This document shows positions 1 to 7,133 of a DNA stretch of 11,528 nt, one piece after another; position 1 is the stretch's first letter; each line of letters starts with the position of its first letter. Both the position numbers and the translations under genes were made by a program. The notes below the pieces were generated by a model. It was not told where the DNA came from, made no database searches, and saw nothing but the letters and a program-made list of their open reading frames with translations. Source of the stretch: an uncultured Oscillospiraceae bacterium (lineage in GTDB: Bacteria; Bacillota; Clostridia; Oscillospirales; Acutalibacteraceae); assembly GCA_900544515.1 (NCBI GenBank), contig UQVI01000047.1, forward strand, positions 1 to 11,528, written 5' to 3'.

Positions 1-36
1 CTAGTCGTCGGCAGCGTAGATGTGTATAAGAGACAG
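1..36 (+). other. Residual Illumina Nextera transposase adapter (non-genomic)
   Basis: Bases 5-36 match the Nextera read-1 transposase adapter as I know it, except that one C is missing between the TCGTCGGCAGCGT part and the mosaic end. Bases 18-36 are the complete 19-bp Tn5 mosaic end, AGATGTGTATAAGAGACAG. The four bases before it (ctag) have no assigned origin. The recN reading frame begins immediately after the mosaic end, as expected if a tagmented fragment end was not trimmed before assembly. This is a library artefact and not a biological transposon end. Confidence 0.96.
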
Positions 37-1445
37 GCTTTGATACAGAAGAGGATCATTCACTTTTAATTACACGAAAAATATCATCTGGCGGTAAATC
101 CAACTGTAAAATAAACGGCAAGAGTGCAACGGTTTCAATGCTTAAGGAAATAGGCAGTTCACTTGTCAATATTCACGGTCAGCACGATAGCCAGGCTTTG
201 CTGAATCCTGATTTTCAGTACAAATATATTGATATGCTGATTGAAGATGCGGATTTTATCAGTGAATATAAAAACAGTTTTAAACAGCTTATTTCAGTTC
301 GCCGTAAACTTAAGGCGCTTACTTCAGATGAGACGGATAAGGAACGTCAGCTTGAGTTGCTTGATTATCAGATTAAGGAGTTGGAGGATGCCGGTATAAA
401 AGTCGGTGAGAGAGACGAGCTTAATAAACGAAAGGCACTGATTCATAAAAGTGAGGCAATTACCTCCGCACTGAATACAGCTCTGCTTGCTATAAACGGT
501 GACGATGAAGTAAACGGTGCACAAACGCTTATTAATAATTGCTGCAATTCACTTTCTGTTTTTGATGAGTTAAAGGACATCTGCGATATATTTGAAGATA
601 TAAATGATAAATTTGAGCTTGCAAAGGATAAAATTGAATCCCTGTTTTCCTTGATTGATTTTAATCCTGATGAGCTGGAGCAGATTGAGGAGAGACTTGA
701 TTTGCTTTATAAATTCTCAAACAAATACGGCTCTACGGAAGAAGAAATGTTAGCTTTTCTCGAAAGTGCTAAGGAAAAACGCAGTTCGATTTTTTATTCT
801 GATGAAGAGCTTGAAAAGCTGAATGATGAATATGATCGGCTGTTTGAGCAGACTGTTTCGCTTGCACAAAGGCTTTCTGATAAAAGACGTGAGACTGCAG
901 AGCAATTTCAGAAAGAGGTTAAGGCTGAGCTTGAATTTCTCGATATGCCTAAATTACAGTTTGTTGTTGATTTTCAAAAGGGAAATCTTTCATCAACAGG
1001 CTTTGATAAAATCGAATTTTTAATTTCAACCAATCCGGGTGAGCCGCCGAAACCGCTTTCAAAAATTGCGTCAGGCGGTGAGCTTTCAAGAATAATGCTT
1101 GCAATTAAAAATATATTGTCGTACAATGATACAATCGGCACATTGATTTTTGATGAAATTGATACCGGAGTCAGCGGACGAGCAAGCCAGAAAATTGGAT
1201 TAAAGCTTAAATCCGTTTCTAAAAACACTCAGGTTATCTGTGTTACGCATTCTGCTCAGATTGCTTCAAATGCAGATGTGCATTTTTTGATTCAAAAGGA
1301 ATTTGCAGGGGACAGGACGTATACAAATGTCACCCCCCTTGATTTTGAATCACGCAAAAAGGAGCTTGCCAGAATTATGGGCGGCCTGGAAATTACAGAT
1401 ACCTTGCTGACTTCAGCAGAGGAGCTATTAAAGGCATCTCAGTGA
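37..1445 (+). CDS. recN: DNA repair protein RecN, 5'-truncated by contig edge
   Basis: RecN is an SMC-like ATPase that acts early in recombinational double-strand break repair in the cytoplasm. The frame is open from the first genomic bases (first full codon at 39) and reads FDTEEDHSLLITRKISSGGK, the usual RecN N-lobe sequence. Counting from the internal Met at 138, the Q-loop is NIHGQH (residues 11-16), with a Glu/Lys-rich coiled-coil region at about 40-260. The ABC signature is SGGELSR (312-318), Walker B is TLIFDEIDTGVSG (335-347) and the switch histidine lies in VTHSAQIAS (369-377). About 468 residues are visible against roughly 550-570 for the family. The missing part is the extreme N-terminus with the Walker A loop, lost to the contig edge and not to mutation. 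ATG 138 is therefore internal and not the true start. The gene is followed by a weak hairpin and then tyrS. Confidence 0.96.
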
Positions 1446-1484
1446 GATAAAAGATTATGGGTATTTATATTGAACAGAAGGTAA

Positions 1485-1504
1485 AAAACGGCACTTGCTG
1501 TTTT
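1485..1504 (+). terminator. Weak intrinsic terminator after recN
   Basis: AAAACGGC (1485-1492) and GCTGTTTT (1497-1504) can form an 8-bp stem with one G-U pair around a 4-nt loop (ACTT). The A-tract/T-tract arrangement is that of a bidirectional-type terminator. The GC core is only 4 bp and the U-tract is 4 nt before CC, so termination is probably partial. Its position, 39 bp after the recN stop, supports the call. Confidence 0.45.
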
Positions 1505-1516
1505 CCGATATATTAT

Positions 1517-1536
1517 GAATGATTCAGAATGATTAC
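1517..1536 (+). repeat. Tandem 10-bp direct repeat in the tyrS leader
   Basis: GAATGATTCA is followed directly by GAATGATTAC, so an 8-bp core (GAATGATT) repeats with a 10-bp period just upstream of the tyrS Shine-Dalgarno. This spacing is one helical turn, which could suit a DNA-binding protein, but an A/T-rich leader can give such a repeat by chance. No function is assigned. Confidence 0.4.
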
Positions 1537-1541
1537 AACTT

Positions 1542-1546
1542 GGAGG
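1542..1546 (+). promoter_or_regulatory. Shine-Dalgarno of tyrS
   Basis: GGAGG lies 8 nt before ATG 1555. It is the strongest ribosome binding site in the window and fixes the tyrS start. Confidence 0.85.
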
Positions 1547-1554
1547 ATATATAA

Positions 1555-2775
1555 ATGGGAGTTTATGAGGAGTTACAGGAAAGGGGCTTAATTGCTCAGG
1601 TAACAGATGAAAATGAAATCAGAGATTTGGTGAACGCAGGTAAAGCTGTATTTTATATTGGCTTTGACCCTACTGCTGACAGCCTGCACGTAGGTCACTT
1701 TATGGCACTCTGCCTTATGAAGAGACTTCAGATGGCAGGCAATAAGCCGATTGCTCTTATCGGCGGCGGTACAGGTATGATTGGTGACCCAAGCGGCAAA
1801 AGTGATATGCGTAAAATGTTGACCCCTGAAACCATTCAGCATAACTGCGACTGTTTTAAAAAGCAGATGTCAAAGTTTATTGATTTTTCTGATAATAAGG
1901 CACTGATGGTCAACAATGCTGACTGGCTTTTAAATCTGAATTATATAGAGGTTCTGCGTGAGGTTGGTGCTTGCTTCAGCGTTAACAGAATGCTTTCCTT
2001 TGAATGCTATAAGCAAAGAATGGAAAGAGGTCTTTCCTTCCTTGAGTTCAATTATATGATTATGCAAAGCTACGATTTTTACACCCTGTATAAAAAATAC
2101 GGCTGTAATCTTCAGTTCGGCGGTGACGATCAGTGGTCAAATATGATTGGCGGTATGGAGCTTATCAGACGTAAGCTTTCAGGTAACGCAAATGCTATGA
2201 CAATCACTCTTCTTACAAACTCAGAGGGTAAAAAAATGGGCAAGACCGAAAAGGGTGCAGTATGGCTTGACGCTGAAAAGACATCACCATATGATTTCTA
2301 TCAGTACTGGAGAAATGTCGGTGATGATGATGTCATCAAGTGTATGAAGCTTCTTACCTTCATTCCTATGGACGAAATCAGAGAGTATGAAAAGCTTGAG
2401 GGTGCTCAGCTTAATAAAGCAAAAGAGGTGCTTGCCTTTGAGCTTACAAAGATGATTCACGGAGAGGATGAAGCTAATAAGGCTCAGGACGCTGCTAAGG
2501 CTCTTTTTGCAGGCGGAAGTGATAACTCAAATATGCCGACAACCGTACTTGCTGAGGATGATTTTACAGATGACGAAATCACTATTCTTGATATGATGCT
2601 CAAGGCCGGTATGATTAAGTCGAAGGGTGAGGGCAGACGCCTGATTGATCAGGGCGGAGTAAGTGTTAATGATAAAAAAGTCAGCGGTGCATTAACCGCT
2701 CTTAAGATGCATGACTTTGACAATGAGGTAATTGTTAAAAAAGGCAAGAAAATGTTCCATAAGTTTACAAAATAA
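1555..2775 (+). CDS. tyrS: Tyrosyl-tRNA synthetase
   Basis: This class I aminoacyl-tRNA synthetase attaches tyrosine to tRNA-Tyr in the cytoplasm. At 406 aa it is slightly shorter than the usual ~420. Numbering runs almost in register with the Geobacillus stearothermophilus enzyme: Y34, D38 and T40 in YIGFDPT, the HIGH motif as HVGH at 45-48, and D78 in GDPSGK. Tyrosine-site residues Y167, Q171 and D174 lie in YMIMQSYD, with Q193 in QFGGDDQW. The KMSKS loop is KMGKT at 227-231, as in bacterial TyrS. A C-terminal S4 RNA-binding domain covers about 340-406 (GMIKSKGEGRRLIDQGGVSVN onward, in part). The start is fixed by a GGAGG site 8 nt upstream. The gene stands between a weak hairpin and a strong terminator, so it is probably monocistronic or partly read through from recN. 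No T-box leader is visible in the short upstream gap. Confidence 0.97.
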   Translation: MGVYEELQERGLIAQVTDENEIRDLVNAGKAVFYIGFDPTADSLHVGHFMALCLMKRLQMAGNKPIALIGGGTGMIGDPSGKSDMRKMLTPETIQHNCDCFKKQMSKFIDFSDNKALMVNNADWLLNLNYIEVLREVGACFSVNRMLSFECYKQRMERGLSFLEFNYMIMQSYDFYTLYKKYGCNLQFGGDDQWSNMIGGMELIRRKLSGNANAMTITLLTNSEGKKMGKTEKGAVWLDAEKTSPYDFYQYWRNVGDDDVIKCMKLLTFIPMDEIREYEKLEGAQLNKAKEVLAFELTKMIHGEDEANKAQDAAKALFAGGSDNSNMPTTVLAEDDFTDDEITILDMMLKAGMIKSKGEGRRLIDQGGVSVNDKKVSGALTALKMHDFDNEVIVKKGKKMFHKFTK

Positions 2776-2789
2776 CATTTCCATATTTT

Positions 2790-2821
2790 GACGGACGGTA
2801 AAATATCGTCCGTCTTTTTTT
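2790..2821 (+). terminator. Strong intrinsic terminator after tyrS
   Basis: GACGGACG (2790-2797) pairs perfectly with CGTCCGTC (2807-2814). The stem can extend by a G-U and a T-A pair to leave a 5-nt A-rich loop. Seven T residues follow directly (2815-2821). It lies 14 bp after the tyrS stop and should end that transcript, separating it from the ligA run. Confidence 0.93.
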
Positions 2822-2830
2822 ATATCATTA

Positions 2831-2859
2831 TTGATTAATTACAATATATGTGATAAACT
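2831..2859 (+). promoter_or_regulatory. Tentative sigma-A promoter for the ligA operon
   Basis: TTGATT (2831-2836, 4/6 match to TTGACA) is followed after a 17-bp spacer by TAAACT (2854-2859, 4/6 match to TATAAT). A TGTG preceding the -10 region could act as an extended -10 element. The position, just after a strong terminator and about 30 bp before ligA, is where a promoter is needed. The sequence is A/T-rich, so motif matches of this quality arise easily. Confidence 0.35.
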
Positions 2860-2878
2860 AAAATGAATTATATTTATT

Positions 2879-2883
2879 GGTGA
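2879..2883 (+). promoter_or_regulatory. Weak Shine-Dalgarno (GGTGA) of ligA
   Basis: GGTGA sits 4 nt before ATG 2888. It is an imperfect and closely spaced site. The same pentamer precedes both M42 genes in this window (7125-7129 and 8135-8139). Confidence 0.5.
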
Positions 2884-2887
2884 TAGT

Positions 2888-4858
2888 ATGACTGAAATTA
2901 AGAAAAAAATAAATGATTTGAGGGAAACGCTGCGTTATCATTCTGACCGTTATTATAATGATGATGCGCCTGAAATAGAGGACTATGAATACGATATGAT
3001 GATGCGTGAGCTCAAGAGCCTTGAGGAAGAATATCCTGAGTATGATGCTGTTGATTCTCCAACAAAAAAGGTTGGAGGAAAGGCAGACAACACGTTTGAG
3101 AGTGTTGTTCATACAGTAAGAATGGGGAGTCTGCAAGACGCATTCAGCAGTGATGAAATAAAGGATTTTGATAAAAGAGTATCTGATGTTGTTTCGGATA
3201 AGCATTATGTTGTTGAACCTAAAATTGACGGACTTTCAGTGAGTCTTGAATATCATGACGGAGTTTTTGTAAGAGGCTCAACAAGAGGTGACGGTGATGT
3301 CGGCGAGGATGTCAGCGGTAATCTAAGAGTCATACACAATATACCGCTTAAGCTGAAACAGCCTGTGCCTTTTATTGAGGTGCGCGGTGAAGTATATATG
3401 CCAAAGCGCAGCTTTGAGAAGGTTGTGGACAGACAGCTTTTGAATGATGAAAAGCCTTTTAAGAATCCGCGCAATGCTGCTGCCGGCTCGCTCAGACAAA
3501 AGGACAGCAGTGTTACTGCCACAAGGGGTCTTGATATTTTTATCTTCAATATTCAGCAAATTGAGGGTAAGGTGCTTTCATCTCATAAGGAATCCCTTGA
3601 TTATCTTAAGGAGCTCGGCTTCAATACAGTTCCGTTTTACACAAGGGTTGATAATATTGATGATGCTCTTGCAGAGATTGAACGAATCGGTGAGGAGCGA
3701 GGAAATCTTGAATTTGATATTGACGGTGCTGTAATCAAGATTGATGAATTTTCAAACCGCGAGCAGCTCGGCTCAACTGCAAAATATCCTAAATGGGCGG
3801 TTGCTTTTAAGTATCCCCCTGAGGAAAAACAGACGAAGCTTAAGGATATTGAAATTGCAGTAGGCAGAACAGGTGTGCTCACTCCTACTGCAATACTTGA
3901 AAGTGTGCACCTTGCAGGTACAACGGTAAGCCGTGCAACGCTCCACAATCAGGATTTTATCAATGAAAAGGGAATAGACATTGGTGATATTGTAACCGTA
4001 AGAAAAGCAGGTGATATTATTCCTGAGGTGCTTTGTGTGAATGAGCACAATAGTGACAGTGTGTATACCTTCCCAACGCACTGTCCGTCCTGCGGTGAAC
4101 CTGTTATCCGCGAAAAGGAAGAAGCTGCAATAAGGTGTATCAATCCAGAATGTCCTGCTCAGCTTCTGAGAAATCTGATTCATTTTTGTTCGCGTGACGC
4201 AATGGATATTGAGGGACTTGGCCCTGCGATTATCGAAAACTTTGTTGAAGAGGGGCTGATAAAAAAGACCTTTGATATCTATAATCTTGATTATGAGAGG
4301 ATAACAGAGCTTGAGGGCTTTAAGGAAACAAGTGCAAATAATATCAGAAATTCAGTTGAAAAATCCAAATCAAATGATTTGTCAAAGTTGATTTTTGCAC
4401 TCGGTATCCGCCATATCGGTGCTAAGGCAGGAAAGCTGCTTTCTGACCATTTCAGAAATATTGATGCAATTATGTCAGCCGGTGCTGAGGATATTCTTGA
4501 AATTGAGGGATACGGTCAGATTATGGCGGAAAGTGTTGTAAATTATTTTGCAACCGATTCAGCAAAGGAACTTATAAACAAACTGAAAGCAAGCGGTGTA
4601 AATATGCTCAGCACAAACGAAATTAAGGATGAACGCTTTGCAGGTATGACCTTTGTTCTGACAGGTACACTTCCGACTTTAAAGAGAAATGAAGCCTCAA
4701 AGATGATAGAATCCTTCGGCGGTAAGACATCATCTTCCGTTTCAAAGAAAACAACCTATGTTCTTGCAGGTGAGGAAGCAGGCTCAAAGCTTGATAAGGC
4801 CGCTAAGCTTGGTATCGAAATCATTAGTGAAGAAACATTTATGGGTATGATAAAATGA
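2888..4858 (+). CDS. ligA: NAD-dependent DNA ligase LigA
   Basis: LigA seals nicks in replication and repair using NAD+. At 656 aa it is near the usual 660-675 and appears complete. Domain Ia (about 1-60) carries YHSDRYYNDDAPEI, the NMN-binding region. The nucleotidyltransferase domain has E110 and the adenylated lysine K112 in EPKIDG, RGDGDVGEDV (133-142), EVRGEVYM (164-171), FDIDGAVIKID (276-286) and VAFKYPP (305-311). An OB fold follows, with VGRTGVLTPTA at 325-335. The four-cysteine zinc finger is C399, C402, C417 and C422. Helix-hairpin-helix repeats run about 435-570, and a C-terminal BRCT domain about 582-656 (FAGMTFVLTGTL). It is the first gene after the tyrS terminator and overlaps the next gene by 4 bp (ATGA). 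The Shine-Dalgarno is weak, which suggests modest expression. Confidence 0.98.
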   Translation: MTEIKKKINDLRETLRYHSDRYYNDDAPEIEDYEYDMMMRELKSLEEEYPEYDAVDSPTKKVGGKADNTFESVVHTVRMGSLQDAFSSDEIKDFDKRVSDVVSDKHYVVEPKIDGLSVSLEYHDGVFVRGSTRGDGDVGEDVSGNLRVIHNIPLKLKQPVPFIEVRGEVYMPKRSFEKVVDRQLLNDEKPFKNPRNAAAGSLRQKDSSVTATRGLDIFIFNIQQIEGKVLSSHKESLDYLKELGFNTVPFYTRVDNIDDALAEIERIGEERGNLEFDIDGAVIKIDEFSNREQLGSTAKYPKWAVAFKYPPEEKQTKLKDIEIAVGRTGVLTPTAILESVHLAGTTVSRATLHNQDFINEKGIDIGDIVTVRKAGDIIPEVLCVNEHNSDSVYTFPTHCPSCGEPVIREKEEAAIRCINPECPAQLLRNLIHFCSRDAMDIEGLGPAIIENFVEEGLIKKTFDIYNLDYERITELEGFKETSANNIRNSVEKSKSNDLSKLIFALGIRHIGAKAGKLLSDHFRNIDAIMSAGAEDILEIEGYGQIMAESVVNYFATDSAKELINKLKASGVNMLSTNEIKDERFAGMTFVLTGTLPTLKRNEASKMIESFGGKTSSSVSKKTTYVLAGEEAGSKLDKAAKLGIEIISEETFMGMIK

Positions 4859-5688
4859 GAGAATTCAGAAAAAAACAGAAAAGATTATATAACCTTATGA
4901 AAGCAATTACCATAATCGGTGCTGCTGCTATTTTTGTTTATATCGGTGCAAAGCCTTATGTTGAAGATGTAAGCAATACTGCCGCAATGATTTGCAATTA
5001 TGTATGTGATGCGCTTGTTATCATCATTATGGTTGTGCTCTTTACGTATTTTTCAAAATACGGCAAGAGTGATTCCTTCTTAACTTCAATTGAGAATGAA
5101 TTGTCCGATACAGGATATTATCTTACCTCACGCTCTGAAAAGGAAACGGTTTCCTATACAAACGCAATGCTTGAGGATTTTAAAAGCTGCGGATATATGC
5201 TTAACAGCAATGTTGAAATTAATGAATTTGAATTTGATTTCAAGGCTGAAAAGAAGAAAGAATTTTTTTACTGTATCTCACTTGATAATGTGGACAGAAA
5301 TGATGTGCTCGCATATTTGGACTGCGTAATTTATGATATTACAGTTAAAAATCTTAAGCGCAAGGGCAATGCAGTTCTTTGCTTTATAACTGATAAGGCT
5401 GAGGACGATGCAATCGCGCTCAGCAAAATGATTACACCTCTGGGCAAAAAGGAACAGATAAAAATCGCAATTGCAATCTGTGAGGTTTCATCAGAACGTG
5501 TTTACTTTCTTGGTAATGTTAAAACAAAATGTCAGCAGCTGACAGCTAATTTCGTTATGAACTGTGATGTTCCTATTAAGGAGCAGTACATAGGGAAAGA
5601 AAGACTTCCGTTTCAGGATGAGCTTGAAGAAAAGATGAAATCATTTAATATAAAAGACTTTAAAGCAGGCACTTTTAATGCCCATTAA
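4855..5688 (+). CDS. Two-TM membrane protein of unknown function
   Basis: I do not recognise this 277-aa protein. A basic N-terminus (MREFRKKQKR) precedes two hydrophobic segments at about 16-33 and 46-66. The remaining ~210 residues are soluble, mixed alpha/beta and charged. Basic residues at the N-terminus and after the second segment (SKYGK) suggest that both ends face the cytoplasm with a short external loop. The soluble part has predicted strand-like stretches (EFFYCISL about 136-143, NAVLCFIT about 172-179, IKIAIAICEV about 202-211) and six Cys residues, but I see no nucleotide-binding or catalytic motif. The start overlaps the ligA stop by 4 bp with no good Shine-Dalgarno, which implies translational coupling. 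murD begins 14 bp after its stop. Its position between ligA and murD does not by itself assign a job. A cell-envelope role is possible but is only inference. Confidence 0.88.
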   Translation: MREFRKKQKRLYNLMKAITIIGAAAIFVYIGAKPYVEDVSNTAAMICNYVCDALVIIIMVVLFTYFSKYGKSDSFLTSIENELSDTGYYLTSRSEKETVSYTNAMLEDFKSCGYMLNSNVEINEFEFDFKAEKKKEFFYCISLDNVDRNDVLAYLDCVIYDITVKNLKRKGNAVLCFITDKAEDDAIALSKMITPLGKKEQIKIAIAICEVSSERVYFLGNVKTKCQQLTANFVMNCDVPIKEQYIGKERLPFQDELEEKMKSFNIKDFKAGTFNAH

Positions 5689-5693
5689 TATAA

Positions 5694-5697
5694 GGAG
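5694..5697 (+). promoter_or_regulatory. Shine-Dalgarno of murD
   Basis: AAGGAG, with GGAG at 5694-5697, lies 5 nt before ATG 5703. It gives murD its own ribosome entry, unlike the coupled genes around it. Confidence 0.8.
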
Positions 5698-5702
5698 AAA
5701 AT

Positions 5703-7133
5703 ATGAACGAAAAAGCAAAAAAATATTTTGATAATCTTAAAGGCAAAAAGGTTGCCTTTGTCGGAATGGGTGTTGCGAATGTTCCCTGTGCCGAGTTTAT
5801 GGCGAAGCAGGGTGCTGAGGTATATGCCTGTGATAAAAGAGATAGAGAGTATATCGGCATAGAAATATGCGACAGCCTTGAACGGCTCGGAGTGAATTTT
5901 TCACTCGGTAAAGATTATTTAAGCATTCTTCCTGATATGGACCTTGTATTCCGCTCGCACGGAATTCTGCCGTTTCAGAATTCCTGGATCGGTGAATGTA
6001 TTGAACGAGGTCAGAAGGTTACAACAGAGATGGAGGTATTTTTTAACCTCTGTCCGTCAAAAATAATTGCAGTAACAGGCTCTAATGGAAAAACAACCAC
6101 GACAACTCTTATTTCAAAAATGCTGAAGGCTCAGGGGTATAACGTTTATCTTGGCGGCAATATCGGCAAGGCACTTATGCCAGAGCTTGAAACGATTACC
6201 GAAAAGGATATTGCAGTTGTTGAGCTTTCATCCTTCCAGCTTTTAACTATGGGAAATCTTGTTAACAGTCCTGATGTTGCAGTTGTAACGAACATTGAAT
6301 GTACACATCAGGATCACCACATCAGCCTTGATGAATACGTTGATGCTAAAAGAAATATTCTGATTTATCAGAATGCTGAATGCAGAACTGTTCTTAATGC
6401 CGATTGTGATTATTCAATCGGTAATCGTGTCTATCATGATATGAGATATGATGTGAGAGGTCAGCTTTCTCAGTTTTCAATCAAGCATCCTGTTGAACGC
6501 GGTGCTTATATGAAAGAAAACGGTGATATCGTTTACACGGATAACGGAGAAAAAACTGTGGTAATGAACAGCAGTGATATCATCATTCCCGGTACGCATA
6601 ATATTGAAAATTACTGTACTGCAATCAGTGCCGTATGGGGGCTCGTTGCACCTGAAAATATGCTTAAAACTGCTAAATCCTTTGGCGGTGTAGAACACAG
6701 AATTGAGTTTGTAAGGGAGTATAACGGTGTCAGATATTATAATGATTCCATCGCAACCTCTCCATCACGTGTAATCAGCGGATTGCGTGCCTTTGGCAAA
6801 AAGATTGTTGTTATTATGGGTGGCTCTGATAAGGGCAACGATATGAGTGAAATGGTGCCTGATATCTTAAAGTATGTTAAACTTCTTGTTTTAAACGGTG
6901 CCACTGCCGATAAAATCTACGATACAATAATCAATGATGACGGCTATAATACTTCTGATATTCAGATTATTAAAACAGATACTCTGGAAAACGCTTTAAC
7001 TGAAGCAAAAAATAACGCAGTCAGTGGTGATATTGTTTCCCTCTGTCCTGCGTGTCCTGCCTTTGACCAGTTCAAAACCTTTGAATACAGAGGCAGAAAA
7101 TTTAAAGAACTTGTAAACGGATTTGGTGAGTAA
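5703..7133 (+). CDS. murD: UDP-N-acetylmuramoyl-L-alanine--D-glutamate ligase
   Basis: MurD adds D-glutamate to UDP-MurNAc-L-Ala in the cytoplasmic stage of peptidoglycan synthesis, using ATP. At 476 aa it is slightly longer than the usual 440-460. The N-terminal Rossmann-like UDP-binding domain starts KKVAFVGMGVANVPCAEF (15-32). The central ATPase P-loop is GSNGKTT (126-132), with ELSSFQL at 174-180, DHH at 204-206 and the presumed carbamylated lysine K216 in DAKRNIL. The C-terminal domain has EHRIEFV (331-337), NDSIATSP (347-354) and GGSDKGND (373-380). The final motif is LCPACPAFDQF (447-457) where LSPACAS(F/W/L)DQF is usual, so the Ser linked in the E. coli enzyme to D-Glu binding is Ala here. 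The gene lies outside any mur/fts cluster, which is uncommon for murD. Its stop overlaps the next start by one base (TAATG). Confidence 0.95.
   Translation: MNEKAKKYFDNLKGKKVAFVGMGVANVPCAEFMAKQGAEVYACDKRDREYIGIEICDSLERLGVNFSLGKDYLSILPDMDLVFRSHGILPFQNSWIGECIERGQKVTTEMEVFFNLCPSKIIAVTGSNGKTTTTTLISKMLKAQGYNVYLGGNIGKALMPELETITEKDIAVVELSSFQLLTMGNLVNSPDVAVVTNIECTHQDHHISLDEYVDAKRNILIYQNAECRTVLNADCDYSIGNRVYHDMRYDVRGQLSQFSIKHPVERGAYMKENGDIVYTDNGEKTVVMNSSDIIIPGTHNIENYCTAISAVWGLVAPENMLKTAKSFGGVEHRIEFVREYNGVRYYNDSIATSPSRVISGLRAFGKKIVVIMGGSDKGNDMSEMVPDILKYVKLLVLNGATADKIYDTIINDDGYNTSDIQIIKTDTLENALTEAKNNAVSGDIVSLCPACPAFDQFKTFEYRGRKFKELVNGFGE

Noticed and set aside
18..36. Tn5-type mosaic end as evidence of a natural transposon insertion in recN
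   Set aside because: It is preceded by the synthetic Nextera primer sequence and lies at the contig edge, with no transposase gene, so it is a library artefact.
37..1445. recN as a pseudogene or a naturally N-terminally truncated protein starting at ATG 138
   Set aside because: The frame continues upstream of 138 with conserved RecN sequence right to the adapter junction. The missing N-terminus is due to the contig end.
1495..1523. Promoter for tyrS (TTGCTG, then AATGAT after 17 bp, or TATTAT at 1511-1516)
   Set aside because: The -35 matches only 3 of 6 and overlaps the hairpin, and TATTAT has no partner at a proper distance. The evidence is too weak to annotate.
2858..4183. Minus-strand open frames opposite ligA
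   Set aside because: They lie wholly within or over ligA, lack family resemblance and ribosome binding sites, and are explained by ligA codon structure.
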